The notes beneath the pieces were generated by a model. That model was not told the origin of the DNA. It saw only the letters and a list, made by a program, of their open reading frames with translations, and made no database searches. Below, piece by piece: positions 16,149 through 24,762 of a stretch of DNA of 64,000 nt (positions are counted from its first letter, which is position 1; each line of letters begins with the position of its first letter). Origin of the DNA: Psychroflexus lacisalsi. Its GTDB lineage: Bacteria; Bacteroidota; Bacteroidia; Flavobacteriales; Flavobacteriaceae. The stretch covers positions 221,591 through 285,590 of the forward strand of contig NZ_JAIQYZ010000003.1 in assembly GCF_020164495.1 (NCBI RefSeq), given 5' to 3'. The position numbers were made by a program, and so were the translations under genes.

Positions 16149-17564
16149 ATGGCAAGACGTAAAAACACAAGAAAAACCTTTGAAAATATAAAAGTCCTCG
16201 ATGCAGGCGGAAAAGGAAAAGGAATAGGAAAAGCTACTGATGGCAGGGTTTTAATAATAGACAAGGTTGTCCCTGGAGATGTTGTAGACGTTACGACTTA
16301 CAAAAAACGTAAATCTTACTACCAGGCAAAACCTCTTCGCTTTGTTGAGCTTTCTCCAAAACGAACAGAACCTGTCTGCCAACACTTTGGAGTGTGTGGT
16401 GGATGTAAGTGGCAAAATATGGCTTACGAGCATCAGCTTTTTTATAAGGAGAAAGAGGTTTTGGAGAACCTTAAACGTATTGGTAAAGTTGAAATTGCTG
16501 AAACCAAACCAATTCTCGGAAGTGAAAAAATTTATTTCTATAGAAATAAAATGGAGTTTTCCTTCAGTAATAGTAGATGGCTCACAGAATCGGAAATCGC
16601 AAGTGGTGAGGATATCCAAGATAAAAATGCACTTGGATTTCACATTCCTGGAATGTGGGATAAAATTTTAAACCTTGAAAAGTGCCATTTACAGGAGGAT
16701 CCCAGCAATGACATCAGAAATAAAGTGAGAGATTTTGCTACAGAAAATAATATAGAATTCTTCAACCCCAGAGACCAAATTGGGTTACTTAGAACGTTAA
16801 TGATAAGAACAAGCTCCACTGGTGAATACATGATTTTGATTCAATTCTATCAAGAACATAAGGCTAAACGTGAACTTCTTCTGGATTATATCACTGAAGA
16901 GTTTCCTGATGTTACTTCATTACAATATGTGATCAACGAAAAGGGAAATGACACTATTTATGATCAGGAAGTGATAAAATATTTTGGGCAAGACTTTATT
17001 TATGAAGAAATGGAAGGCTTAAAATTTAAGATCAACGCCAAATCCTTTTACCAGACCAATTCTCAGCAAGCCTATGAACTTTATAAGATAGCAAGAGACT
17101 TTGCCAACTTAAGTGGTGACGAGCTTGTTTACGATTTATATACAGGAACGGGTACTATTGCTCAATTTGTAGCTAAAAAGGCTAAACATGTGGTTGGTAT
17201 AGAAGCCGTCCCAGAGGCCATAGAAGATGCAAAAGCAAATGCAAAATTGAACGGTATTGAAAATACGTCTTTCTTTGCTGGTGATATGAAAAAGATTTTT
17301 ACTTCCGGTTTTATTTCAGAACACGGTCAACCAGATGTCATAATTACAGATCCTCCCAGAGAGGGAATGCACAAAGAAGTTGTGGAACAAATCCTAAGTG
17401 TCAAACCAAAGCGAATTGTTTATGTCAGCTGTAACTCAGCGACTCAAGCAAGAGATTTGCAACTCATGGATGCATTCTATAAAGTTGAAAAAAGCCAAGC
17501 GGTAGATATGTTTCCACAGACACATCATGTGGAGAATGTAGTTTGTTTAAGTTTAAAAGAATGA
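16149..17564 (+). CDS. rlmD: 23S rRNA (uracil-C5)-methyltransferase, RlmD/RumA type
   Basis: A class I SAM-dependent m5U methyltransferase of 471 residues, probably acting on 23S rRNA. The order is an N-terminal TRAM domain (basic, GKGKGIGKATDGRVLIIDKVVPGD), an Fe-S cysteine set (CQHFGVCGGC plus a later Cys in EKCHLQ), and a Rossmann methyltransferase domain with DLYTGTGTIAQ, TDPPREGMH and the nucleophile Cys in YVSCNSAT. I start at ATG 16149 rather than 16131 because the longer form would put the promoter element inside the gene. Its stop overlaps the next start by 4 bp (ATGA). Bacteroidota often carry two paralogues, so RlmD versus RlmCD or TrmA activity is not certain. Confidence 0.9.
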   Translation: MARRKNTRKTFENIKVLDAGGKGKGIGKATDGRVLIIDKVVPGDVVDVTTYKKRKSYYQAKPLRFVELSPKRTEPVCQHFGVCGGCKWQNMAYEHQLFYKEKEVLENLKRIGKVEIAETKPILGSEKIYFYRNKMEFSFSNSRWLTESEIASGEDIQDKNALGFHIPGMWDKILNLEKCHLQEDPSNDIRNKVRDFATENNIEFFNPRDQIGLLRTLMIRTSSTGEYMILIQFYQEHKAKRELLLDYITEEFPDVTSLQYVINEKGNDTIYDQEVIKYFGQDFIYEEMEGLKFKINAKSFYQTNSQQAYELYKIARDFANLSGDELVYDLYTGTGTIAQFVAKKAKHVVGIEAVPEAIEDAKANAKLNGIENTSFFAGDMKKIFTSGFISEHGQPDVIITDPPREGMHKEVVEQILSVKPKRIVYVSCNSATQARDLQLMDAFYKVEKSQAVDMFPQTHHVENVVCLSLKE

Positions 17565-18061
17565 AAAACATAATTCTTAACTTTTTTCTTATAACTGCGG
17601 TAACATTTCTTTTGTTATCCTGCGAAAGGGATGATATTTGTCCTGAAGCAACACCTACCACACCAAAATTGGTAATTGAGTTTTTCGACATCAATAACAC
17701 AGAGAGCCCAAAAAACGTGAGAGATTTAGCCGTTAGAACGTTTGAAAAAGACACAGCTTTACTTTTTAATTCAACGTCAACTATTTCCATTCCTTTGAAA
17801 ACAGATTCTATTGAGACTAGTTATGTTTTTAATTTGAATGCATTAGCAGAGTCAGGTGGACTTAGAGATACGCTTACCTTTTCTTACGCTACAGAAGAAC
17901 TTTATGTAAGTAGGGCTTGCGGATTTAAAGTGAACTTCTTTGATTTTAGAGCAAGCCTAGAAGACCAAGAAACAAGTTCAGAAGGCTGGATAAGAGATAT
18001 CCAAATCATAGAAAATACAATAGAAAATGAATCTGAAACTCACCTTTTTATCTTTTACTAG
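17561..18061 (+). CDS. DUF6452 family lipoprotein
   Basis: A lipoprotein of 166 residues (lipid cysteine in LLSCERDD, followed by ICPEATPTTPKL). The CERDDICPE...TPTTP opening and the beta-rich body match DUF6452, known from Flavobacteriia and without assigned function. The start ATG 17561 overlaps the rlmD stop by 4 bp, and the 3' end overlaps the following DUF6048 gene by 35 bp, so translation of the three is probably coupled. The residues after the lipid cysteine (E-R-D-D) come close to the surface-export signal, with R in place of K. Confidence 0.8.
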   Translation: MKNIILNFFLITAVTFLLLSCERDDICPEATPTTPKLVIEFFDINNTESPKNVRDLAVRTFEKDTALLFNSTSTISIPLKTDSIETSYVFNLNALAESGGLRDTLTFSYATEELYVSRACGFKVNFFDFRASLEDQETSSEGWIRDIQIIENTIENESETHLFIFY

Positions 18062-18773
18062 TTCATTCTGCTTACTCTTTTCTTGTTATGGTATAGCGCA
18101 AGAGAACAGTGAAGTGCAGTATGAGCAAGTCAGCGATTCCATTTTTTATAAAGATAAATATGGACTTACTTTGAGCCTGGACTTAAGTAGAATTGGTCAA
18201 AGTTTCTGGGACGATAATTATCAAGGACTCGAAATTGGCGCTGACTATAGGTTTTCTGAAAACTTATATATAGCTGGTGAATTGGGAAACGAGCAAGCCA
18301 CGTTTAACAATCAAAACATTCTTAATGAATCTGATGGGAGTTACATAAAAATTGGGGTCAATTATAATGTGTACGACAACTGGATTGGGATGCAAAACTT
18401 AATTTATGTTGGATTTCGATACGGTTTTGCAGCTTATTCTCAAGATTTAAAAAACTATAGAATCTATACTACAGACGATTACTTTCCTCCAGACATAAGG
18501 GATGATGGCAGGAGTTTTGGAAACCTTACTGCCAGTTGGATTGAATTTCAAGCTGGACTAAGGGTGAATATTTTCGATAATTTTTATCTGGGGGCTCACG
18601 TGCAACTCAAAAATATGATAACAACTACCGAAATTCCAAATTACGATAATCTTTACGTTCCAGGGTTCCGAAGAACCTTCGATAACTCAAGTATAGGCGC
18701 TGGATGGGGTTACTCCATAAGCTATTTGATCCCTATTTACTCCAAAATGAAAACACAAGCTGCAAATAATTAA
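18027..18773 (+). CDS. DUF6048 family outer-membrane beta-barrel-like protein
   Basis: A protein of 248 residues with a signal peptide (about 1-24, ending GIAQ), then KYGLTLSLDLSR and alternating beta-barrel-type strands such as GLEIGADYRFSENLYIAGELGN. This fits DUF6048, which usually follows DUF6452 in Flavobacteriia. A barrel of 8 to 10 strands is likely. It overlaps the upstream lipoprotein gene by 35 bp, which implies tight coupling; the pair may form an outer-membrane lipoprotein/barrel complex (inference). Its stop abuts the stop of the convergent THUMP methyltransferase gene with no base between. Confidence 0.75.
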   Translation: MNLKLTFLSFTSSFCLLFSCYGIAQENSEVQYEQVSDSIFYKDKYGLTLSLDLSRIGQSFWDDNYQGLEIGADYRFSENLYIAGELGNEQATFNNQNILNESDGSYIKIGVNYNVYDNWIGMQNLIYVGFRYGFAAYSQDLKNYRIYTTDDYFPPDIRDDGRSFGNLTASWIEFQAGLRVNIFDNFYLGAHVQLKNMITTTEIPNYDNLYVPGFRRTFDNSSIGAGWGYSISYLIPIYSKMKTQAANN

Positions 18774-19928
18774 TTATTGCTTTGCTGCTTTTTTGGAACC
18801 CTCATAAATTTGGTAATTCAATAATCTGGATTCCAATTTGGCGTTGTATAATTTAATTTTTCGAGAGGGTCTTAAGCCAACATGTTTTATGGCCTCGAGA
18901 TCTGCAACAATAAACCAGGCTGAAGTCCCTGGATAGTTTTGTTTTAAAGTATCTCCAATTTTAGAATAAAATTTAGGTATATCAACATCCAATCTCACCC
19001 CATACGGAGGATTGAAAACCATGTGCAAGTGACGGTCTGATGTTTTAGAAGTTTCGAAAAAATCTTGACGCTTTACCTCAATAAATTCTGAAAGATTAGC
19101 ATTTTCTATGTTTTGAATTGATTTTTCTACTGCCGATGGAGCTTTATCATAACCCTTAATTTCAAAATCGAAAGATCTTACTTTTTTTAAAGCGGAGTCT
19201 TTGATGATTTCAAACAAGTTTTCATCAAAATCTTCCCACTTCTGAAAAGCAAAGTGCTCACGATTGATGTTTGGTGGGATATTACAAGCTATCATCGCTG
19301 CTTCAATAAGAAGTGTTCCACTACCACACATAGGATCGAGGAAATCGCATTGTCCTGACCAGCCAGACTTCAAAAGTAAACCCGCAGCTAAAACTTCATT
19401 AATTGGTGCGATATTGGTTGCTGTTTTATAACCTCTTTTAAAAAGAGGATCTCCGGAAGAATTCAAACTGATTTCACAATTCCCCCTATCAATGTGAACA
19501 CTTACCTGGAGGTCTGGTCTATCAGTATCAATATTTGGTCTGGATTCAAATTTATCACGGAATCTATCTACGATAGCATCCTTAGTTCTGAAAACCACAT
19601 ATCTGGAATGCGTGAAGATTTCAGAATTCACTGTAGATTCTACTGCAAAAGTTCCATTCTTATCAATTAAATTTTCCCAGGCAAAGGCATTTATCTTTTT
19701 ATAAAAATCTTCTTCGTTATAAATTTTAAAACTAAAAATAGGTTTCAAAATGCTTATTGCTGTTCTTAAACTTAGGTTTGCCTTATACATAAAACCAAGG
19801 TCTCCTACAAAAGAGACATGCCTCACTCCTTTCTGGATGTCCATAGCTCCAAGTTGTCTCAGTTCTTTTGCAAGGTCATCCTCAAATTCGTAAAGACACT
19901 TGGCAATCATTTTGAAATTATTTTCCAT
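18774..19928 (-). CDS. THUMP-domain RNA methyltransferase (RlmL N-terminal/Trm11-like)
   Basis: A class I methyltransferase of 384 residues. The N-terminal 160 residues form a THUMP RNA-binding domain (contains YKANLSLRTAISIL). The catalytic domain follows with FLDPMCGSGTLLIEAAM (SAM binding) and the N6/N2-type active-site motif NPPYG near residue 307. It most resembles the RlmL N-terminal half that makes m2G in 23S rRNA, but without the RlmK part. An alternative start is the Met at residue 7. A TATTTTTG element lies about 20 bp upstream within a dyad shared with the divergent ZIP transporter. Confidence 0.88.
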   Translation of the reverse strand: MENNFKMIAKCLYEFEDDLAKELRQLGAMDIQKGVRHVSFVGDLGFMYKANLSLRTAISILKPIFSFKIYNEEDFYKKINAFAWENLIDKNGTFAVESTVNSEIFTHSRYVVFRTKDAIVDRFRDKFESRPNIDTDRPDLQVSVHIDRGNCEISLNSSGDPLFKRGYKTATNIAPINEVLAAGLLLKSGWSGQCDFLDPMCGSGTLLIEAAMIACNIPPNINREHFAFQKWEDFDENLFEIIKDSALKKVRSFDFEIKGYDKAPSAVEKSIQNIENANLSEFIEVKRQDFFETSKTSDRHLHMVFNPPYGVRLDVDIPKFYSKIGDTLKQNYPGTSAWFIVADLEAIKHVGLRPSRKIKLYNAKLESRLLNYQIYEGSKKAAKQ

Positions 19929-19946
19929 GAAGAAGATATTTTGGAG

Positions 19947-19969
19947 TGCAAAAATACACTAATTTTGCA
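19947..19969. promoter_or_regulatory. Face-to-face promoter elements within an inverted repeat
   Basis: TGCAAAA (19947-19953) and TTTTGCA (19963-19969) form a 7-bp dyad. Minus-strand TATTTTTG (19949-19956) points to the THUMP gene and plus-strand TAATTTTG (19960-19967) points to the ZIP gene. One bound regulator, or polymerase itself, could affect both. Confidence 0.5.
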
Positions 19970-20027
19970 CCCTTAAATTTTTGAATCGAGATTTTTAAAA
20001 TAATCAAAAGAGAATTACATCTTTAAT

Positions 20028-20693
20028 ATGAATTTACTTTTACCTATCATAGCCGTACTTATAGGATTTGGAATCTCATATTTCATTTATCAAAAATCAA
20101 TTACAATCAATCTACTTCTCGCTTTTAGTGGATCGTTTTTACTATCGGTTACAGTTTTAGAATTTCTACCAGACATTTACAATTCAGGAGTTGATTCTAT
20201 TGGTGTTTATGTTTTAGGAGGCATACTACTTCAAATTATGCTAGAATATTTATCAGGTGGTGCAGAGCACGGCCATTTGCATTTATCAAAAGAAAAAACG
20301 AGTTTCCCATTTGTTCTTTTCATCAGTTTGTGTATCCACGCTTTTTTGGAAGGGATTCCAATACATGAAAACGATCATTTACTTTATGCTGTGATTATTC
20401 ATAAAGTACCTATTGCTATCATCATCGCTTCGTTTTTATTCAATACCAACTTATCAAAGTTTAAAATTATTATCTTCCTTTTGGTTTTTGGCATCATGAC
20501 TCCTCTGGGTAGTTTTGTTCAGGCAAACACAGTTTTACTTGACGATATTGGTTTGTATTTAAACGCTATCGTTATTGGTATTTTCCTTCATGTGTCTACC
20601 ACCATTTTATTTGAATCTTCCAAGGACCACAAATTCAATATCTATAAATTTGGAATTATAGTTTTGGGTATCCTATTGGCCTTGATCTTATAA
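20028..20693 (+). CDS. ZIP family metal transporter
   Basis: An inner-membrane protein of 221 residues with about 7 to 8 helices. The diagnostic metal-site motifs are present: HAFLEGIPIH in the fourth helix and HKVPIAI in the fifth, and a histidine-containing loop (GAEHGHLHL) before them that resembles the variable His-rich loop of ZIP proteins. ZIPs import zinc or other divalent metals into the cytoplasm. It is shorter than E. coli ZupT but complete in motif order. It stands alone with a dyad-bearing promoter about 60 bp upstream, which would suit metal-dependent control, although the repeat is not a recognisable Zur or Fur box. Confidence 0.85.
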   Translation: MNLLLPIIAVLIGFGISYFIYQKSITINLLLAFSGSFLLSVTVLEFLPDIYNSGVDSIGVYVLGGILLQIMLEYLSGGAEHGHLHLSKEKTSFPFVLFISLCIHAFLEGIPIHENDHLLYAVIIHKVPIAIIIASFLFNTNLSKFKIIIFLLVFGIMTPLGSFVQANTVLLDDIGLYLNAIVIGIFLHVSTTILFESSKDHKFNIYKFGIIVLGILLALIL

Positions 20694-20772
20694 ATAACAC
20701 TGTCGTTTTCAGTGCAAATATGTGGATTATTCTTAATTTAGCATTTTTAAAAATATTAGCAAACAAAATGTT

Positions 20773-22164
20773 ATGAGTAAATACGATATTATAGTTTTAG
20801 GTAGTGGTCCAGGCGGTTATGTTGCAGCTATTCGAGCTTCACAACTAGGCTTTAAGACAGCGGTAATTGAAAAAGAAAGCTTAGGCGGTATTTGTCTTAA
20901 CTGGGGATGTATTCCTACAAAAGCTTTATTAAAAAGCGCACAGGTTTTTGAATATTTAAATCACGCTGAAGACTATGGTCTAAGCGTTGAAAACCCAGAC
21001 AAAGACTTTACAAAAGTCGTCAAACGTAGTAGAAGTATTGCTGAAGGCATGAGTAAAGGTGTTCAGTTCCTGATGAAAAAAAATAAGATTGACGTTATCA
21101 TGGGACATGGAACTCTTAAAAAAGGAAAGAAAGTTTCTGTAAAGGATGATAAAGGAAAAACATCTGAATATGAAGCAGATCACGTAATTATTGCAACTGG
21201 TGCACATGCCAGAGAACTTCCAAACTTACCTTTGGATGGTAAAAAAGTGATAGAATACAGAAAAGCTATGACTCTGGAAAAACAACCAGAATCTATGATC
21301 ATTGTAGGATCCGGAGCCATTGGTTGTGAGTTTGCTAGTTTTTATAACGACATGGGGACTAAAGTTACTTTGGTAGAATTCCTACCTAATATCGTTCCTT
21401 TGGAAGATGAAGAGGTTTCAAAGCAATTTGAAAGAATATATAAGAAGAAAGGTATTAAAGTAATGACCAATTCTTCAGTAGAAAGTGTTGATACATCTGG
21501 AAAGAAAGCAAAAGCCACTGTTAAAACCAAAAAGGGAGAAGAAGTGATCGAAGCGGATATTGTTCTTTCTGCTGTGGGCATCAAAACCCATATTGAAAAC
21601 ATCGGACTTGAAGATGTTGGCATCAAAACAGATAAAGACAAAATCACAGTTAATGACTTTTACCAAACGAATGTTCCAGGCTACTACGCTATAGGTGATG
21701 TAACTGCTGGTCCAGCTTTAGCTCACGTAGCTTCAGCTGAAGGTATTCTTTGTGTTGAAAAAATTAAGGGTGAAAAAGTTGAACCTTTAGATTATGGCAA
21801 CGTACCTGGATGTACATATTCTAATCCTGAAATTGCAAGTGTTGGTATGACAGAAAAACAAGCTAAAGAAGCTGGATACGAGATCAAAGTTGGTAAGTTT
21901 CCATTTTCAGCATCTGGTAAAGCAAGTGCCTCTGGAGCTAAAGATGGTTTTGTAAAAGTTATTTTTGACGCTAAATATGGTGAATGGTTAGGTTGCCATA
22001 TGATAGGTGCTGGTGTAACCGATATGATTGCTGAAGCCGTTTTGGGTAGAAAGCTTGAAACTACAGGTCATGAAGTCTTAAAAGCTATACACCCACACCC
22101 TACCATGAGTGAGGCTGTAATGGAAGCCACTGCAGATGCATACGACGAAGTAATTCACTTATAA
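20773..22164 (+). CDS. lpdA: Dihydrolipoyl dehydrogenase
   Basis: E3 flavoprotein of 463 residues that reoxidises dihydrolipoamide for pyruvate and 2-oxoglutarate dehydrogenases and the glycine cleavage system. FAD site GSGPGGYVAA, redox disulfide C41/C46 in GGICLNWGC, NAD site GSGAIGCEF, second FAD motif YAIGDV, and the C-terminal catalytic H442-E447 (HPHPTMSE). All active-site residues are present. It is not next to E1 or E2 genes here. A strong terminator follows at 22188. Confidence 0.96.
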   Translation: MSKYDIIVLGSGPGGYVAAIRASQLGFKTAVIEKESLGGICLNWGCIPTKALLKSAQVFEYLNHAEDYGLSVENPDKDFTKVVKRSRSIAEGMSKGVQFLMKKNKIDVIMGHGTLKKGKKVSVKDDKGKTSEYEADHVIIATGAHARELPNLPLDGKKVIEYRKAMTLEKQPESMIIVGSGAIGCEFASFYNDMGTKVTLVEFLPNIVPLEDEEVSKQFERIYKKKGIKVMTNSSVESVDTSGKKAKATVKTKKGEEVIEADIVLSAVGIKTHIENIGLEDVGIKTDKDKITVNDFYQTNVPGYYAIGDVTAGPALAHVASAEGILCVEKIKGEKVEPLDYGNVPGCTYSNPEIASVGMTEKQAKEAGYEIKVGKFPFSASGKASASGAKDGFVKVIFDAKYGEWLGCHMIGAGVTDMIAEAVLGRKLETTGHEVLKAIHPHPTMSEAVMEATADAYDEVIHL

Positions 22165-22187
22165 TAGTTGAGATTTAATTACATTTG

Positions 22188-22223
22188 AAGCTTCTGAAAT
22201 CAAGATTTCAGAAGCTTTTTTTA
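22188..22223 (+). terminator. Rho-independent terminator of lpdA
   Basis: AAGCTTCTGAAAT (22188-22200) pairs perfectly with ATTTCAGAAGCTT (22205-22217), 4-nt loop, followed by a run of T. It ends 8 bp before the next start codon. Confidence 0.9.
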
Positions 22224-22230
22224 TTTCCAT

Positions 22231-23025
22231 ATGATGAGAAAACAAATCACAAGTCTTAGTAATTCACTGATCAAACATTTGCTTTTACTTCAGAAAAAGT
22301 CAAAACTTAGAAGTAGCGGAAATGAATTTGTCATTGAAGGTGTTCAGGAATTAACTTATGCCATTGAATCAAACTATAAACTAAAGCAAGTCCTGGTATG
22401 TAATGATATTTTTGAAAACACTATTGAATTAAATGACCTAGACTTTGAGGTGATTGAGATCTCTAAGGAGGTTTTTGAAAAAATTGCTTACCGTTCCTCT
22501 ACAGGCGGCATTATAGCTATCGCTACAGCCAAGAGTTTAAGTGTGGATGATTTACATTTTGAAACTAAAACCCCTCTTATTTTGGTTGCTGAAGCGCCAG
22601 AAAAACCTGGAAATATTGGGGCATTACTTAGAACGTGTGATGCTGCCAATCTAGACGCTGTAATTATTGCAAGTCCCAAAACAGACCTTTACAATCCTAA
22701 TATCATTAGATCAAGCGTTGGGACAGTTTTTACAAACAAAATTGCCACAGGGTCCACTTTAGAAATAATTGAGTATCTTAAAAAGAATAACATAAATATT
22801 TTTGCAGCAGCACTCCAAAATTCAAATTCTTATCTGCAAGAAGATTTTACAGAAGCCACTGCAGTAGTCGTAGGTACAGAACATGACGGTTTATCTGAAA
22901 ACTGGAGATCTCAAGCCTATAAAGTAGTTAAAATCCCAATGGAAGGAAAGGTTGATTCTCTCAATGTGTCAGTTTCTGCCTCTATCCTAATTTTTGAAGC
23001 AAAACGTCAACGTCTAAATAAATAA
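22231..23025 (+). CDS. TrmH-family (SpoU) RNA 2'-O-methyltransferase
   Basis: A SPOUT-class methyltransferase of 264 residues. An N-terminal substrate-binding domain of the L30-like type (FVIEGVQELTYAI) is followed by the knotted catalytic domain with motif 1 EAPEKPGNIGALLRTCDA, motif 2 GTEHDGLS and motif 3 IPMEGKVDSLNVSVSA. These define 2'-O-ribose methylation of tRNA or rRNA; the closest named members are RlmB/TrmH types, exact target unknown. Two ATGs are adjacent (22231 and 22234). It begins immediately after the lpdA terminator, so any promoter must overlap that hairpin. Confidence 0.9.
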   Translation: MMRKQITSLSNSLIKHLLLLQKKSKLRSSGNEFVIEGVQELTYAIESNYKLKQVLVCNDIFENTIELNDLDFEVIEISKEVFEKIAYRSSTGGIIAIATAKSLSVDDLHFETKTPLILVAEAPEKPGNIGALLRTCDAANLDAVIIASPKTDLYNPNIIRSSVGTVFTNKIATGSTLEIIEYLKKNNINIFAAALQNSNSYLQEDFTEATAVVVGTEHDGLSENWRSQAYKVVKIPMEGKVDSLNVSVSASILIFEAKRQRLNK

Positions 23026-23051
23026 TTTTAAATTTAAATAAATACCTCCTA

Positions 23052-24752
23052 ATGTTTAAAAAATTTCTGATTTCAATTTTCCTATCGTGCATTAGTCTAA
23101 CCTATGCTCAGGATGAAATCCCGAAAGATTATTTTGAATCTCCACTGGACATACCTCTACTGCTGTCTGGAACCTTCGGTGAGTTAAGGTCAAATCACTT
23201 TCACGCTGGTTTGGATATCAAAACAAAAGGGGTGACTGGTCTTGCTGTGGCTGCATCTGCAGAAGGCTATATAGGTAGAATCAAAATTCAGCATGGAGGT
23301 TACGGAAAAGCCCTTTACATTTATCATCCCAATGGCTATCAAAGTGTTTACGCACATTTGGAAAATTTTTCAAAAGAAATAGAAGCTCTGATCAAAAAAG
23401 CTCAGTACAGGAAAGAATCTTATGAAATAGAACTATTCCCATCAGATAAAGAATTGGTAGTTTCTCAGGGTGATATAATCGGGTATAGTGGAAATTCTGG
23501 CTCTAGCGGAGGTCCTCACTTACATTTTGAAATAAGAGATTTCAATTCGAAGCCCATGAATCCTTTTATTTTTGGGTTTGAAGAAATCAAAGACTCTCGA
23601 AAACCACAAATATTTGCTTTGCACGCATATCCTTTAAACGCAAATTCACACATCAATGGTCATACTGAACGTGTTCAGCTAAAACTTATACAACGAAATG
23701 ATGGAAGTTACAGAACTGAACCTATAAAAGCCTTTGGTGAAATAGGCTTTGGGATTGATGCTTATGATGTTTTAGATTTAACTTACAATAAGAATGGTGT
23801 TTATTCAGTAAAAACTTTACTCAACGGTAAGCCTGTTTTTGAAAATACGTTTGACAAATTTTCGTTTTACGAAACCCGCTACATCAATCGTTTGATTGAT
23901 TTCAGTTACTATACAACAGAAAAGAGAAAAATTCACAAACTTTTTGTTGAAGAAAATAATCCGCTGAGTGTATTCAACGATGTTTTTGAAAGCGGAACTA
24001 TTAGTATTCAAAAAGACAGTCTGGACCAAAATTTTGAAATTATAGTTTCAGACTTCAAAGGAAATTCTCAAAGCATTACAATTCCGCTAGAAACAGATTT
24101 CAAAGAGGATCTTCCCACTAAAGAAATTAATGAAACTGAATATTTTGTAAAAGCAAACGCAGCAACTGTTTTTGAAGAAGGAAAAATTGATATTTTTATT
24201 CCTAAAAATGCGCTTTACGATGATACGTTTTTGGATATTAATATTGAAGGTTTAAGCGTTGATTTACATAAAGAAACCACACCTCTTCATAAGTCAGTCA
24301 CTATTGGATTTGACGTAAGTCAATATTCAAAAGAAGATCAGGCAAAATTATATATTGCCAAAGTTGCACCCTGGGGCAGTAAGTACTATGTAAGCACTTA
24401 CAAGAAAAAAGACCGGCTAACTACCAAAACAAACCAGTTTGGGGCTTACAAGCTATTTGAAGATAACACACCTCCGACTATCAAACCAAAAAACTTTAAA
24501 GATGGTCAATGGTTGTCTAACTACAGATACCTAGAATTGGAAATTGATGACGCGGAAACAGGTATTGAAAGTTATAGAGCTACTGTTAATGGGGAATTTA
24601 TATTGATGGAATATGACTATAAAACCAAAACCCTTACACATGATTTCAACGATGGCGTAGTAAGGGAAACCAGAAATAATTTAAAGGTGATTGTCACAGA
24701 TAAAGTTGGAAATACTGCTATATTTGAAGCAGAATTCTCCAGAAAAAACTAA
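23052..24752 (+). CDS. Exported M23 peptidase-domain protein with large C-terminal beta region
   Basis: A protein of 566 residues with a signal peptide (about 1-19, ending TYAQ). The M23/LytM domain lies at about 30-185: H51-x3-D55 (HAGLD) and H156-x-H158 (HLHFEIRD), so the catalytic set is complete. Residues 190-560 are beta-sandwich-like without a motif I recognise. It most likely acts on periplasmic peptidoglycan. It is 26 bp after the TrmH gene and 10 bp before the TonB-dependent receptor gene, so it may be cotranscribed with the latter. It is unrelated to the M23 lipoprotein at 11417 outside the catalytic domain. Confidence 0.88.
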   Translation: MFKKFLISIFLSCISLTYAQDEIPKDYFESPLDIPLLLSGTFGELRSNHFHAGLDIKTKGVTGLAVAASAEGYIGRIKIQHGGYGKALYIYHPNGYQSVYAHLENFSKEIEALIKKAQYRKESYEIELFPSDKELVVSQGDIIGYSGNSGSSGGPHLHFEIRDFNSKPMNPFIFGFEEIKDSRKPQIFALHAYPLNANSHINGHTERVQLKLIQRNDGSYRTEPIKAFGEIGFGIDAYDVLDLTYNKNGVYSVKTLLNGKPVFENTFDKFSFYETRYINRLIDFSYYTTEKRKIHKLFVEENNPLSVFNDVFESGTISIQKDSLDQNFEIIVSDFKGNSQSITIPLETDFKEDLPTKEINETEYFVKANAATVFEEGKIDIFIPKNALYDDTFLDINIEGLSVDLHKETTPLHKSVTIGFDVSQYSKEDQAKLYIAKVAPWGSKYYVSTYKKKDRLTTKTNQFGAYKLFEDNTPPTIKPKNFKDGQWLSNYRYLELEIDDAETGIESYRATVNGEFILMEYDYKTKTLTHDFNDGVVRETRNNLKVIVTDKVGNTAIFEAEFSRKN

Positions 24753-24762
24753 CTCCATAAGC

